A stretch of 64,000 nt of DNA, from assembly GCF_001625305.1 (NCBI RefSeq), contig NW_017802824.1, positions 1,092,733 to 1,156,732 on the forward strand, given 5' to 3'. Of this stretch, positions 43,301-48,774 are shown in pieces. The stretch is from Branchiostoma belcheri (taxonomy: Eukaryota > Chordata > Leptocardii > Amphioxiformes > Branchiostomatidae). Position 1 is the stretch's first letter; every line of letters begins with the position of its first letter. The notes under the pieces were generated by a model. The model was given only the letters and a program-made list of their open reading frames with translations, did not search any database and was not told the origin of the DNA. The position numbers and the translations under genes are program-made.

Positions 43301-44622
43301 TATGGGAATAAAACATTTTTTTTACTCAAAACAAAGGCTAAGCGTTAGTGAGGTCGTGTGGCGTAGCGGTAGCTTGTTCGGCCCAGACTCAAGAGGTTGA
43401 GGGTTCGAATCCTGCCCGATGCCACCGATCTTGTGCCCTTGGGAAAGGCACTTTACACGACTTTCGTCACTTCACTCAGGTGGAAATGAGTACCTAGCTT
43501 TGGTTTGGGACGTCCCTCGGAAATATGGACGTTAAATGGAGGTCCCCTGTTTGGGAGAGCCACACCCCACGCACGTTAAAGAACCCACCGCACTTATATC
43601 GAAAAGAGTAGGGGACCTTCCCAGTGTGAGTGGTTCAAACCTTACAGTCTGGTCTCAGGTCTGACATCTTGAAGAGGTGATAGTCACCTGTTATGTCAAT
43701 CCTTCCACAGAAATAATATCATAGAAATTGTTGTTTACCTGAAAATATTGCCATCTGTCTGTTCTCCCCACCACTTGAGTCTGACGTAGCCTACCTCCGG
43801 AGGAGTTGGTACAGTCCAGATGACTTTACTTACAGTGACTTTCAGTGAACACCGGACCTGACCATCCACTAACGGGGGGAGGCTCGTGGATGGAGGGATG
43901 TCATCACTGTGCACTGTCAGGCATTTGGATACAACTTTAACTTCAAAACGTCATAACACAGCATTATGTGACAACTATCATAACTGACACAGCTTTCTTA
44001 CACTGTGTAATACTAGTAATAATATTAAGGCTATGAATTTGCTTTTTTGTGAGTATGTAGCTTTTAGAGTAGAGTTGAGTAGAGTAGAGTAGAGTAGAGT
44101 AGTGTAGAGTAGAGTAGAGTAGTGTACTGTGTAGAGTAGAGTAGTGTAGAGTAGTGTAGAGTAGAGTAGTGTAGAGTAGAGCAGTAGAGTAGAGTAGAGC
44201 AGTAGAGTAGAGTAGAGTAGAGTAGAGTAGTGTAGAGTAGAGTAGAGTAGTGTAGAGTAGTGTAGAGTTGTGTAGAGTAGAGTAGAGTAGAGTAGTGTAG
44301 AGTAGAGTAGAGTAGAGTAGTGTAGAGTAGAGTAGTCTACTAGAGTAGAGTAGAGTACTAGTAGAGTAGAGTAGCAAAAAATGTGCTTGAATCCTTTAGT
44401 CGAAAGATTTGTTGCAAAGCCTTACTTTACATCTCATTCCTTTTAAACCTCTATAGTCGTACTAAATTTGTTGGCTGATCGTTCGTTGTTGTTGTTGTTC
44501 ACACTTCTGGGTCTTTCTACCTTTCTATATATGTCGGATTTTGAGGGCTTTTAAAGTAACACAAGGAACTCACCTTTCCTTTTGGTACCTTTTCCCGACT
44601 TGGTCCTCTTCTTCGGCATCAT
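5024..44622 (-). CDS. C2CD3: C2CD3, C2 domain-containing centriolar protein (5' about 30 exons)
   Basis: C2CD3 sits at the distal end of centrioles and is needed for distal appendages and ciliogenesis. Exons, in transcription order: 44574-44622, 43739-43913, ~43027-43148, 42025-42112, 41368-41444, 40610-40776, 39379-39631, 38512-38683, 37664-37788, 36853-36998, 36184-36312, 35043-35226, 34157-34355, 33691-33806, 32716-32834, 32013-32183, 18219-18378, 17458-17609, 16368-16512, 15438-15631, 14254-14481, 13548-13627, 12944-13149, 12118-12341, 11542-11784, 11077-11223, 10168-10354, 7900-8034, 6124-6360, 5024-5167. Phases agree at every junction except exon 3/4, where the donor is unclear. About 1590 codons are covered; the human protein is about 2350 residues, so the C-terminal part is missing. 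Recognition rests on motifs such as [28 protein letters not shown] and LERMRNNFM. Confidence 0.93.
5202..5522 (+). mobile_element. Family A palindromic element
   Basis: Begins CAGGGCTCGAAAT and ends with a decayed copy of the inverse. Internal inverted blocks are GGTGCACCAGTGCACC and GTGCACCTTAGTGCACC. About 320 bp with no coding capacity, so a non-autonomous DNA element. It lies next to C2CD3 exon 30. Confidence 0.8.
5636..6073. mobile_element. Family B MITE (PIF/Harbinger-like)
   Basis: Starts GGCCACACCAATTT and ends with a decayed AAATTGGAATTGCC, followed by TTA. The interior has the family's GATTTGCAAAAAA-type and TCGCCC-GTCG-TTCATGTTTT segments. It abuts the donor side of C2CD3 exon 29. 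Confidence 0.75.
6393..6680 (+). repeat. Family H foldback element
   Basis: AAGTAACATTTGCAAAGCAAG at the left, CTGTTTACCTTCACATG, TTGCCATGGTGACAGACGTC and AAGGTAAATATAACA at the right. The outer GTTTACCTT/AAGGTAAA blocks are inverted. Confidence 0.75.
6890..7229 (+). mobile_element. LINE 3' tail
   Basis: Ends CTCCAGGAAGAATAGATTTC, then a short inverted hairpin, ATCGAATAAACAAACAAACA and a simple (ACAA)n tail. The same CCAGGAAGA-TAG hairpin-AATAAA layout closes the tails at 11490 and 60430. No coding part remains. Confidence 0.6.
7448..7838. mobile_element. Family B MITE
   Basis: Inverted ends GGCCACACCAATTTAATTTG and TTAAATTGGTGTGGCC; right flank TTA, left flank TTG. It sits 61 bp from the donor of C2CD3 exon 28. 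Confidence 0.85.
8149..8475 (+). mobile_element. Family A palindromic element
   Basis: Starts ACGGCTCGAAAT, ends ATTTCGAGCCCTG. Contains GGGTGCACCAGTGCACCC. Flanks GTAACTAC and GTAACTGT agree at six of eight positions, which could be an 8-bp target duplication of hAT type. Confidence 0.82.
9079..9450. mobile_element. Family G MITE
   Basis: Inverted ends ATGCCCGTAGCCAGGATTTT and TCCTGGCTACGGGCAT. A G-run follows the left end, and GTGGACCAAAAA repeats occur near the right end. No coding capacity. Confidence 0.85.
10375..10680 (-). repeat. Family H foldback element, reverse orientation
   Basis: Carries ATTTATGTTTACCGAAGGAAA, CACCATGGTGACTGGTGTTGG, GAATGTGTTTGAGTAAAAATTAACAG and AAGGTAAAGATTAATGCATTTGC, matching the other copies in reverse order. 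It lies 20 bp before C2CD3 exon 27. Confidence 0.75.
11077..13627 (-). CDS. C2CD3: C2CD3 exons 22-26: fourth C2 module and start of the fifth
   Basis: Exon 22 (13548-13627) is a short linker. Exon 23 (12944-13149) has the opening strand [13 protein letters not shown] and [13 protein letters not shown]. Exon 24 (12118-12341) has [15 protein letters not shown]. Exon 25 (11542-11784) has [17 protein letters not shown] and a long loop. Exon 26 (11077-11223) opens the next C2 with [15 protein letters not shown] and [15 protein letters not shown]. The only acceptor for exon 26 that keeps frame is the AG at 11224-11225, at the edge of a LINE tail. All phases agree. Confidence 0.92.
11225..11540 (+). 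mobile_element. 5'-truncated LINE tail at the C2CD3 exon 26 acceptor
   Basis: Encodes [20 protein letters not shown] and a final FKKAIHQLY before a stop at 11362-11364. A 3' UTR follows that closes with CTGGAAGATTAGCCATGGAC and ATCAAAATAAAAATA. It is inserted antisense to C2CD3 between exons 25 and 26 and ends at the exon 26 splice acceptor. Confidence 0.75.
13284..13400 (-). repeat. tRNA-derived SINE fragment, reverse orientation
   Basis: GTGTAAAGTGCCTTTCCCAA is the reverse complement of the SINE body motif. AGGACCAAGAGGTCCGTTGCG and GGCATAATGAGAGCG on the minus strand correspond to its tRNA-like head. Confidence 0.65.
14254..18378 (-). CDS. C2CD3: C2CD3 exons 17-21: third C2 module
   Basis: Exon 17 (18219-18378) completes the previous module with VSVELASD and continues into a linker. 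Exon 18 (17458-17609) is Pro/Ser-rich. Exon 19 (16368-16512) contains a [13 protein letters not shown] helix. Exon 20 (15438-15631) and exon 21 (14254-14481) carry the clearest C2 segment: [49 protein letters not shown], and a [10 protein letters not shown] strand. The aspartates of a Ca2+-binding C2 domain are only partly present, so Ca2+-independent binding is likely. Exons 16 and 17 are separated by 13.6 kb that contains the LRR receptor gene. Confidence 0.92.
14558..14640. repeat. Family F fragment
   Basis: ACATTTAGGTTCAGGTCCGG and TCCGGACCTAAACCCA form an imperfect inverted pair. The same block, slightly diverged, occurs at 39105-39185 and inside the full elements at 28706 and 30154. Confidence 0.6.
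15060..15416. mobile_element. Family B MITE
   Basis: The right end TTATATTGGTGTGGCC is followed by TAA; the left end is worn. The interior contains TTTTGCAAAAAAAAAAAATGA and CTGTCGCTTCATATTTTTTC as in the other copies. It ends 21 bp from the donor of C2CD3 exon 20. Confidence 0.78.
15657..16090. mobile_element. Half family B MITE joined to a family M element
   Basis: 15657-15725 is the left third of a family B MITE (GGCCACATCAATTTAATG, flanked by TTA). From about 15727 to 16090 the sequence matches family M at 61125: AAAAAATGTTGCGTTTCCTC at the left, and AGGGTCGGTCAGGAAACACAAC with CCTAGGCC at the right. One element probably inserted into the other. Confidence 0.7.
16945..17350 (+). repeat. 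89-bp tandem satellite, about 4.5 units
   Basis: GACCAGTGCAGGTT (or a one-base variant) recurs at 17011, 17100, 17189 and 17278, exactly 89 bp apart. Each unit contains ATCAGAAATACCTGCACAGC and CTGCACTAACCTGCATATAC. It lies in the C2CD3 intron between exons 18 and 19. The same unit in opposite orientation occurs at 48251-48465. Confidence 0.92.
17755..17885 (-). repeat. tRNA-derived SINE, reverse orientation
   Basis: GGATTCGAAGCCGGGACCTC is the reverse of a Pol III B box (GGCTTCGAATCC). The minus strand then carries CTTGTGCCCTTGGGACTC and CACTTCACTCAGGTG, as in the copy at 43352. Confidence 0.72.
17893..18140 (+). repeat. Family H foldback element
   Basis: Has CTACTGCTCTGTTTATTCATACTCAAACACATTC-type sequence, CAGACGTCTGGTCCAGGTCATTGACC, AGAAGAAGAAGAAACAGAG and GAAGGTAAACATAATAAT. 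The left outer arm is missing. Confidence 0.75.
18420..18715 (+). repeat. Family H foldback element
   Basis: AAAGGTAACATAAGCAAATGC, TACCTTCACATGGTC, TTACCATGGTGACAGACC and CTTCTGTGAAAGGAGACATAA. With 17893 it flanks C2CD3 exon 17 on both sides. Confidence 0.78.
20281..20647 (+). pseudogene. Truncated duplicate of the LRR receptor first exon, cut by an assembly gap
   Basis: This encodes the first 122 residues of the receptor above with only a few substitutions (for example Cys for Ser in the signal peptide and Ser for Pro near the first Cys), then runs into N bases. No LRR-encoding sequence follows the gap. Upstream DNA back to about 19814 also matches the region upstream of the intact gene. 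It is either a tandem copy whose remainder is lost in the gap or a second haplotype wrongly kept in the assembly. Gene status is therefore doubtful even though the reading frame is clean. Confidence 0.6.
20648..20667. other. Assembly gap of 20 N
   Basis: Twenty undetermined bases interrupt the left LRR copy. The sequence immediately to the right does not continue the gene; it is an inverted copy of 19014-19277. The join is suspect. Confidence 0.98.
21485..24534 (+). CDS. Leucine-rich-repeat transmembrane receptor, 894 aa, two exons
   Basis: Exons 21485-22072 and 22438-24534 join in phase 0 across a 365-bp intron. Residues 1-19 form a signal peptide (hydrophobic core LLLLMQLL, cleavage near VDA/GS). 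A Cys-containing N-terminal region follows. Leucine-rich repeats run from about residue 127 to 325 (motifs such as [16 protein letters not shown] and [11 protein letters not shown]). They are closed by an LRRCT-type cysteine cap (CTCANDWL). A further extracellular stretch with NxS/T sites leads to a Ser/Thr-rich stalk (two SGISTTPL-like repeats). One membrane segment lies near residues 599-624, followed by a cytoplasmic tail of about 270 residues. The tail has repeated tyrosine motifs: SVISPYAEG twice, IAPYG, and several AY/TY/MY-x-Q/E motifs. It has no kinase or TIR domain. A role in adhesion or immune recognition is plausible but unproven; no specific orthologue is recognised. Confidence 0.88.
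25683..26185 (+). repeat. 41-bp minisatellite, about 12 units
   Basis: ATGGCCAGGATGCTATTCTA followed by CGTAGTTTTTAGTGTGCCAA repeats with a 41-bp period (for example 25693 and 25734). Units differ at a few fixed positions (TACGTA or TACATA, GCGCC or GTGCC), and one unit near 25905 is shortened. It lies downstream of the LRR gene in the C2CD3 intron. Confidence 0.95.
26186..27382. other. Non-coding intronic stretch
   Basis: AT-rich. GTTCTAGGCC-TATTGAAAGGCTA-ACTC-GTAAAAATTG blocks recur near 27110, 27275 and 27822, interrupted by the MITE at 27383. An imperfect inverted pair (GGAGGCTAC... near 26798 and GGAGGCTATGAC near 27012) suggests another decayed palindromic element. No exon is visible. 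Confidence 0.5.
27383..27744. mobile_element. Family B MITE, best-preserved copy
   Basis: Inverted ends GGCCACACCAATTTAATTTG and CAAATTAAATTGGTGTGGCC, extending to about 35 bp with TTGGTTCTCGGAT. Both flanks are TAA, a TWA target duplication as made by PIF/Harbinger elements. It is inserted within an older repeated block (TGTCAG/AAGAAGCTT). Confidence 0.93.
28130..28200 (-). repeat. tRNA-like SINE head, reverse orientation
   Basis: GGGATTCGAGCCCGGGACTGG is the reverse of a B box (GGCTCGAATCCC), preceded by a run resembling an anticodon arm. No SINE body motif follows, and the cloverleaf is not intact. Confidence 0.5.
28548..28697 (+). repeat. Family H, internally deleted copy
   Basis: Both arms (AGCAACATTTGCGATGCAAAATGCATAATGTTTACCTTC and GCGAAGGTAAACATAAACAG) are present but the central part is gone. 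Only the foldback ends are kept. Confidence 0.65.
28706..29098 (+). mobile_element. Family F MITE (TA-flanked)
   Basis: Ends AGAGCTGTGTACC and GGTACACAGCTCT are inverted, with TA on both sides, as left by Tc1/mariner-type insertion. The interior has repeated GGTACAGGTACAGG and GTACCGGTAC blocks and CACACTGTCCTTACACAGGG. It is a near copy of 30154-30550 in opposite orientation. Confidence 0.85.
30154..30550 (-). mobile_element. Family F MITE, inverted relative to 28706
   Basis: AGAGCTGTGTACCGGTACGC at the left and TTTAGGTACACAGCTCT at the right, flanked by TA. The reverse complement follows 28706-29098 through most of its length. Confidence 0.85.
30551..32012. other. Non-coding intronic stretch with a dispersed repeat
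   Basis: 31500-31640 (CTAGAAATGATGAGATTTTT, GGTACTGCAGCGGGAATTTC, CTGGACATGCTAGGGTCATG) recurs in diverged form at 58225-58340. GGAGCCGTTGG / GCGACGCC motifs near 31360 and 31893 suggest a wider decayed element. No exon is seen. Confidence 0.55.
32013..34355 (-). CDS. C2CD3: C2CD3 exons 13-16: second C2 module
   Basis: Exon 13 (34157-34355) encodes the opening strand [21 protein letters not shown], followed by a basic linker. Exon 14 (33691-33806) encodes [11 protein letters not shown] and [10 protein letters not shown]. Exon 15 (32716-32834) starts at an AG after 32835 to give [17 protein letters not shown] and the paired Trp motif. Exon 16 (32013-32183) encodes the [13 protein letters not shown] strand and ends at GPLK. 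These are the beta strands of a C2 fold in the order known for C2CD3. The intron between exons 13 and 14 is only 350 bp and nearly all of it is a MITE. Confidence 0.9.
33100..33172 (+). repeat. Dispersed hairpin repeat (family J)
   Basis: AGCTGGTGTGTTACGCCGAA followed by GGCGGTTATACCGGCTATAC. The reverse complement occurs at 41872-41935, and a diverged copy at 61990-62055. It looks like the 3' end of a SINE or LINE family. Confidence 0.65.
33815..34124. mobile_element. Family C MITE filling a C2CD3 intron
   Basis: The right end GATGTCATCCATACTATC then AAATCAACATGGCC is followed by TAA. The interior (AAATCTACATGG, TTTGGAATTCATTTTGGCATTCTAC, GTACGATTTACAG) matches copies at 42452 and 48775. 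The left end is truncated eight bases from the exon 14 acceptor. Confidence 0.82.
35043..40776 (-). CDS. C2CD3: C2CD3 exons 6-12: low-complexity linker
   Basis: Seven exons (40610-40776, 39379-39631, 38512-38683, 37664-37788, 36853-36998, 36184-36312, 35043-35226) keep one frame through matching phases. They encode a mostly Ser/Asp/Thr-rich, probably disordered stretch between the first and second C2 modules. Recognisable points are [13 protein letters not shown] at the start of exon 6, a short predicted helix [10 protein letters not shown] in exon 8, and the [13 protein letters not shown] motif in exon 10, which resembles vertebrate C2CD3. Exon 8 also encodes a run of five Gln. The exon 11 donor (GTCAGG) is weak; a GT about 15 bases further on would also keep frame. 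Confidence 0.82.
35667..36007. mobile_element. Family B MITE
   Basis: Inverted ends GGCCACACCAATATAATTTC and GAAATTAAATTGGTGTGGCC, with TTA on both sides. It is a subtype with TTGGTTAACGGAT next to the ends. It lies between C2CD3 exons 11 and 12. Confidence 0.92.
36695..36765 (+). repeat. CA-rich microsatellite
   Basis: ACACACACACATACATTAC repeated three times. Confidence 0.9.
37037..37590. repeat. Two family H elements head to head
   Basis: A forward copy (37037-37325; AAAGGTAACATTTGCAAAGC to TTCCTTCTGATTTTTATG) is followed at once by a reverse copy (TTTACCAAAGGAAAACATAT to TTGCAAATGTTACCTTTCTA). Together they form a palindrome of about 550 bp. The interval sits between C2CD3 exons 9 and 10. 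Confidence 0.8.
38029..38359. mobile_element. Family G MITE
   Basis: Inverted ends ATGCCCGTAGCCAGG and CCTGGCTACGGGCAT. Interior GGTCCACTTTTTGGTCCACT is the reverse complement of the equivalent part at 9079, so the two copies are inverted relative to each other. Confidence 0.88.
38737..39101 (+). mobile_element. Family A palindromic element
   Basis: CAGGGCTGGAAATACTGGGT at the left and AATTCCGAGCCCTG at the right, with GGGTGCACCAGTGCACC inside. Flanks share TAAAC. A family F fragment follows immediately. Confidence 0.82.
41368..44622 (-). CDS. C2CD3: C2CD3 exons 1-5: start codon and N-terminal C2-like domain
   Basis: Exon 1 holds two adjacent in-frame ATGs (44620-44622 and 44617-44619) followed by a Lys/Arg-rich start, as in vertebrate C2CD3. 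Exon 2 begins at the acceptor after 43914, not at the AG seven bases further in, because only that choice keeps frame. It encodes a SLPPLVDGQ segment and a KWWGEQTDG strand. Exon 3 encodes [16 protein letters not shown]. Exon 4 encodes [14 protein letters not shown] and the PING motif, and exon 5 finishes with a KIGELHVSL strand. Exon 3 has no GT in the phase that exon 4 requires at the expected place (about 43026-43030). A non-canonical donor, a base error or an extra exon is possible. Confidence 0.9.
41562..41871. mobile_element. Family C MITE with a nested insertion
   Basis: Ends GGCCACACTGACTTAATTTT and AAATTAAGTCGGTGTGGC, flanked by TAA. The centre holds GTAGCCTGGGTGCCATTCTC, the left end of the family E element. 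A family J hairpin repeat follows directly at 41872-41935. Confidence 0.78.
42452..42846. mobile_element. Family C MITE, well-preserved copy
   Basis: Inverted ends GGCCATGTTGATTTGATTAT and ATAATCAAATCAACATGGCC, extended by GGATGACATC/GATGTCATCC. TTA flanks both sides. A reverse SINE head with a B box (AGGAATCGAACCCATGACC) follows at about 42885-42955. Confidence 0.92.
43352..43650 (+). repeat. tRNA-derived SINE, longest copy
   Basis: TGGCGTAGCGGTAGC (A box) and GAGGGTTCGAATCC (B box) are well placed for a Pol III promoter. They are followed by the shared body TTGGGAAAGGCACTTTACAC, CACTTCACTCAGGTGGAAATG and TTAAAGAACCCACCGC. Located between C2CD3 exons 2 and 3. Confidence 0.82.
44055..44372 (+). 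repeat. (AGAGT)n pentanucleotide array
   Basis: About 320 bp of AGAGT/AGTGT units with occasional breaks, between C2CD3 exons 1 and 2. It creates a false 137-codon frame on the minus strand. Confidence 0.97.
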
Positions 44623-45113
44623 GAACACACATACGAGTCACGACTAGCGGTCTATTTGTGTTTTTAATATGATTTTTCATGACGATCGTTTTGTAAAAGC
44701 CGCCAAATGTTTGGCCGCCATATTTATTCCGTCTGGGAATTCGAAATCTCGCGAGAGTAACATTTTGGGAAGACCCCAAAGCGCTCACTTTTATTATCTG
44801 ATGACCAAATCATGAGTGAAACACTAAAAACATCACCAATCCTCTTAAGTTTACATTTAAAAAGGTATACTTTGAATCCTATCAAATCCATTCTTTCATA
44901 CTTAGTCCGTTTGATAAGCCTAACGATTAAATATTAAGTTAGCAAAATGAAATGTTTTTGAATGCCTATGGGTCCTTGAATGAAGAAAGCATGCTGGGAA
45001 GAAGTGACGCGCGCGTCACGTTGATCTGAATTTTTGCCCGGTATCACAACATTTCTCCTTAAACGGAGAGAATATTCACCATTTTTTAGGAAATAAAACA
45101 TTGTTCATCAACG
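44623..45113. promoter_or_regulatory. Divergent promoter between C2CD3 (-) and SNRPD2 (+)
   Basis: The two start codons are 491 bp apart on opposite strands. The interval has no TATA box near either gene. It contains TCTCGCGAGA at 44747-44756 (a palindrome known from TATA-less, often two-way promoters) and GCCGCCATATTT near 44715 (YY1-like). It also holds GCATGCTGGGAA at 44989-45000 (the conserved half of the ZNF143/THAP11 site) and the perfect 16-bp palindrome GTGACGCGCGCGTCAC at 45004-45019, built from CRE half-sites. The motifs are visible; their use is inferred from known promoter biology. Confidence 0.7.
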
Positions 45114-46614
45114 ATGTCGAAGCCCAAGAGTGAGATGACGCCGGAGGAGCTGGCCCAGAGGGAACAGGAGGAGTTCAACACGGGTGAGAAACATCGCGAG
45201 GTGGGGAGGGGGGCAGACGTGCATGCTGTTTTCTCTTTCTCTCTCTGGTTCATGAACAAAGCACTACCTGGCATGGACGGTCCTTTATTTTCAGGCGTTT
45301 GTCACCTTATGTGAGACAAAACAAATTGTATATGTTAGCTAACTTGTTGGTGACTTTTGGCCTGTAAACAGGGGCTAAATCTTAGCATAAACATTCAAGG
45401 TACAGGGCTCGAAATTCATTTTGGGGAAAAAAATCGGCAGCTAAAATTATACAATTTTTCTTTATTTGGGTGCACAAAATATTTGAGTGCACCATATCTT
45501 ATAAACAAGTACTACAACAAAGATTTCATAACTTTTCTAACATTCAGAATCAGATATCAAGAATATGTTATATGCTAGTAACATTTGTTGTAACGTTTTA
45601 TTTATCTAATTATGTTATACATGTACATTTAACATTAATATCTTTACATATGTAAACTTATGAAAATATTTTGGTGCAATTGCGGGGGAAAATTGGGTAC
45701 ATGGCTCCAATTTTGGGTGCACCAAGGTGCACATGCACCAGTTGGGTCATATTTCGAGCCCTGAGGTATATGAACAATGGCATGAAATTGATTACATGTT
45801 GTGCTTAAGTGACAAACATTTAACTCCTAACCCCCAACAGGCCCCCTCTCAGTGCTGACCCAGTCTGTCAAGAACAACACTCAGGTCCTCATCAACTGCA
45901 GGAACAACAAGAAACTTCTGGCCAGAGTCAAGGCATTTGACAGGTACAGTCTTATAATTTTTATGTATGAGTCCAAAAAGTATTAGTTTTTGTATACACA
46001 TTATCATAACTTGTGTATTTAGGGGCTTTCAATATGTAGTGATTATAGATTAAGAAGCTGACTACAGTCATTATTTTTGTTTGTTTGTTTGTTTGTTTGT
46101 TTTTTTGTTTGTTTTAGACAATAAGGAGATTCACAAATAAGACCAGTGTCACAGGTGACCCCCAAAGACACAAACAAAACATGTCAGACCATGCTCCTCA
46201 AAACACATAAGGTCAATGACCTCGGCCAGACGTCTCTCACCATGGAAACTGGTGTTAGGTTACATCATGTTGCAATTTTATAGCAGGAGGGATTTAGACT
46301 CCTGTCACATATACTAGTATAATGAATGTGTTTGAGTAAGACTTAACATCGCAGGCCATATGCGAAGGTAAACATTGTGCATTTGCTTTGTGTATTCTTC
46401 TACAAACAAAACAAGCTGTTGTTTTCCTCTCCACAGACACTGCAACATGGTCCTAGAGAATGTAAAAGAGATGTGGACAGAGGTGCCAAAGACAGGAAAA
46501 GGCAAGAAGAAGTCCAAACCCATCAACAAGGATCGCTACATCTCCAAGATGTTCCTACGAGGCGACTCGGTCATCCTGGTTCTCCGTAATCCGCTCGCCA
46601 CTGCCGCTAAATGA
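45114..46614 (+). CDS. SNRPD2: Small nuclear ribonucleoprotein Sm-D2
   Basis: Sm-D2 pairs with Sm-D1 in the seven-member Sm ring that binds spliceosomal U snRNAs. Three exons, 45114-45183, 45841-45943 and 46437-46614, join in frame (phases 1 and 2) to give 116 residues. The human protein has 118. The start [20 protein letters not shown], the Sm1 segment ([21 protein letters not shown]), the Lys-rich insert GKGKKKSKP and the Sm2 segment ([15 protein letters not shown]) are all close to the vertebrate protein. Intron 1 contains a family A element and intron 2 a family H element. The gene diverges from C2CD3 across a shared promoter. Confidence 0.97.
45403..45763 (-). mobile_element. Family A palindromic element in SNRPD2 intron 1
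   Basis: Ends CAGGGCTCGAAATTCATTTT and ATTTCGAGCCCTG; flanks share AGGTA. GGGTGCACCAAGGTGCACATGC is inside, in opposite orientation to the copies at 5202 and 8149. Confidence 0.85.
46150..46400 (-). repeat. Family H foldback element in SNRPD2 intron 2
   Basis: AAGGTCAATGACCTCGGCCAG, CTCACCATGGAAACTGGTG, GGTTACATCATGTTGCAATTTTATAGCAGG and GCGAAGGTAAACATTGTGC. Confidence 0.78.
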
Positions 46615-47172
46615 GGACTGGAGCTTTTTTTGTACTTACTTGTAGACGTCAACATTTCATTTTGTATTGTACAATTTATATGCCCCAAAAACCTTACGGT
46701 GAATGGCCAAACCACAACTTATCTTCCTACCAAACTAGAGAGCAGTATGTGTAACAGTTATGAATGTTTTCAGATAGGATTCTGTGGTAGTTGAAGTAGA
46801 CTACCCTGTCTAGGACAGATCCTTGATGTACATGTACTATGTCCCACTACTGACACTGTTGACCATACAGCTTGATAGTTATATTGAGGAAGATTTCACT
46901 TCTTCAACAAACTTTCTTTAAAACTGAGATACGTTTAGTCAAAGAAGAAGCGTTTAGATTTTTATCACACTTTTGTGTTGTGGTAGAGGGGCACATCATA
47001 TGGCAGCATTTCTTGCTAGAGTAGGACTAGAACCTATTTTTATTTCTTCAGCCTTTGTTCATGACATTCATCATAAGAAAGCTTTCTTGTAAAAGAAACA
47101 AGTGGTACTTTTATCTGCCACATCTGACTAAGTTCAGAGCTGGAAGACTTTTCTATTGCTGTCCAACTCCTG

Positions 47173-47178
47173 AATAAA
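47173..47178 (+). terminator. Polyadenylation signal of SNRPD2
   Basis: AATAAA about 560 bp after the TGA, followed by a GT-rich stretch (GTAGTGATGGTCTTGTCTTG) of the kind seen downstream of cleavage sites. Confidence 0.6.
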
Positions 47179-48250
47179 GAACATTCCCACATTGGTAGTG
47201 ATGGTCTTGTCTTGTACATATTGTTCTTGGTTTGTGTGTATCAATGCCTCTGCCACATTACACGTTTTCTTTTACTGTAAATCACTTTATGTTCGTAGTA
47301 GCAAAAGTTCTCAGTCTGAGAAAAATGGACAGGTTTGCGAAATTATATGTTCACAGTGACGGCAGGTGCAGCAAAAAGAAAGCAAATTATTTGTTTATCG
47401 TAATGAAGTTTGCGGCACAGAATTGCCTGTGAAAACTGCGAATACATAAGCACTAAAAAAATCGTGATTTACAGTAGTAATGAGTATAGTATAATGGTAC
47501 AGCTTCCATTGGACTAACCCCCTACTGCATGAACTAGTAATCTCCAAATAGATTTCTTCATAGAACTAGTTATGGGCTGGCCAACTCTAGTGTCTTGACC
47601 CAAATAAATCTGCTTGGAGAATAGTAAGACTCAAGTGTATAGTACCAAAATGGATTGAAAAATATGTGCTCTTAATAAAGGGGACATTAGGAAATCAAAC
47701 ATGAAATAGATATACACACAAACACAAGGAGGCCTAATGGGATGTCGTACAAATTTTCCTTTGTTATGGTTTTATATACTACCCTGGGTGCCATCAGTTT
47801 TGTAACGGCTCCTTGCACTTCCTACCCAGAAAACCGGTTCCTCGCTACTTTTGAGGTAGTAAGTGCAAGGAGGTCCATTATAAAACGGATAACACCCAGG
47901 CTATTTACATATAATGTAGTATTCAAATCTACCCAGTCTTCAGCAAGTGGTCATGGTACATCATACATTAATGATTATCCTACAGAAAGTATACCAAGTC
48001 CACAAGCTGTTCAGTGACATAGATATAGTTCCAAGGCTTACATCTGTCAAAAGCACATAGCAACCAGAATGCATCAAGTGGCTGTGGAGTTTGGCTTGTG
48101 GACAGTGCAACGAAATTAGGTCATTTGTAGGCAATCAAATGGTTTTATTGGTAACTGTTTAGCGTGCAAATAACACAGTACATTGTATATGTATGTAACG
48201 ATTGCACGGGTCACATACTTGTACACCGAAACATAACTATGGTGACTGAA
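47179..48250. other. Intergenic stretch with a family E element
   Basis: 47781-47902 is a small palindromic element with ends CCTGGGTGCCATC and GGATAACACCCAGG and an inner GGCTCCTTGCACTTCCTACC / GCAAGGAGG pair. The rest shows no gene or repeat that I recognise. Confidence 0.6.
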
Positions 48251-48620
48251 ATATGCAGGTTAGTGCAGGTAAAATTGGAGCTGTGCAGGTATTTCTGATG
48301 TCTACCTGCGCCTAACTTGCACTGGTCCATGTACTGGGTATATGCAGGTTAGTGCAGCTAAAATTGGAGCTGTGCAGGTATTTCTGATGTCTACCTGCAC
48401 CTAACCTGCACTGGTCCATGTACTGGGTATATGCAGGTTAGTGCAGGTAAAATTGGAGCTGAATACGTTAACTATGTATGAAGTCTAAAAGAAATATTAG
48501 TAATAGATATGATCTATAGTCCCTAAATTCTGATGAGTGGTGGAGGTAAAATTTGTCTGGTGTAGAAAACTTTCAGTGTTACCTGCACCAGTGCAGGTAT
48601 GCAGAAAAGAGGACTTCGAG
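48251..48620 (-). repeat. 89-bp satellite in reverse orientation, plus a related element
   Basis: ATGCAGG recurs at 48253, 48342 and 48431 (89 bp apart). The units are the reverse complement of those at 16945. The following 48535-48620 (AAAATTTGTCTGGT, TTACCTGCACCAGTGCAGGT, GCAGAAA, CGAGCCCTG) resembles 40210-40305. Confidence 0.9.
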
Positions 48621-48774
48621 CCCTGAACGACATCTGGAGAGCACGTATTCCAAATGCCACACGTAGGACAGACATTACCCCAATAATGTGATTATACAGT
48701 TGCTCTATAACGTGGTATTTGTTTGACGCACCCTTCCCTTCGTAGCTTACGGTTGCTATAGCGCGTGGGAATAA

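Noticed and set aside
43352-43430. Possible tRNA gene
   Set aside because: A and B boxes are present but the arms do not pair into a cloverleaf and the DNA continues into a SINE body.
43964-44377. 137-codon minus-strand frame (Leu-Tyr-Ser-Thr repeats)
   Set aside because: It is a translation of the AGAGT pentanucleotide array; no splice or family support.
47742-48017. 91-codon plus-strand frame after SNRPD2
   Set aside because: It is mostly a family E palindromic element; no family similarity.
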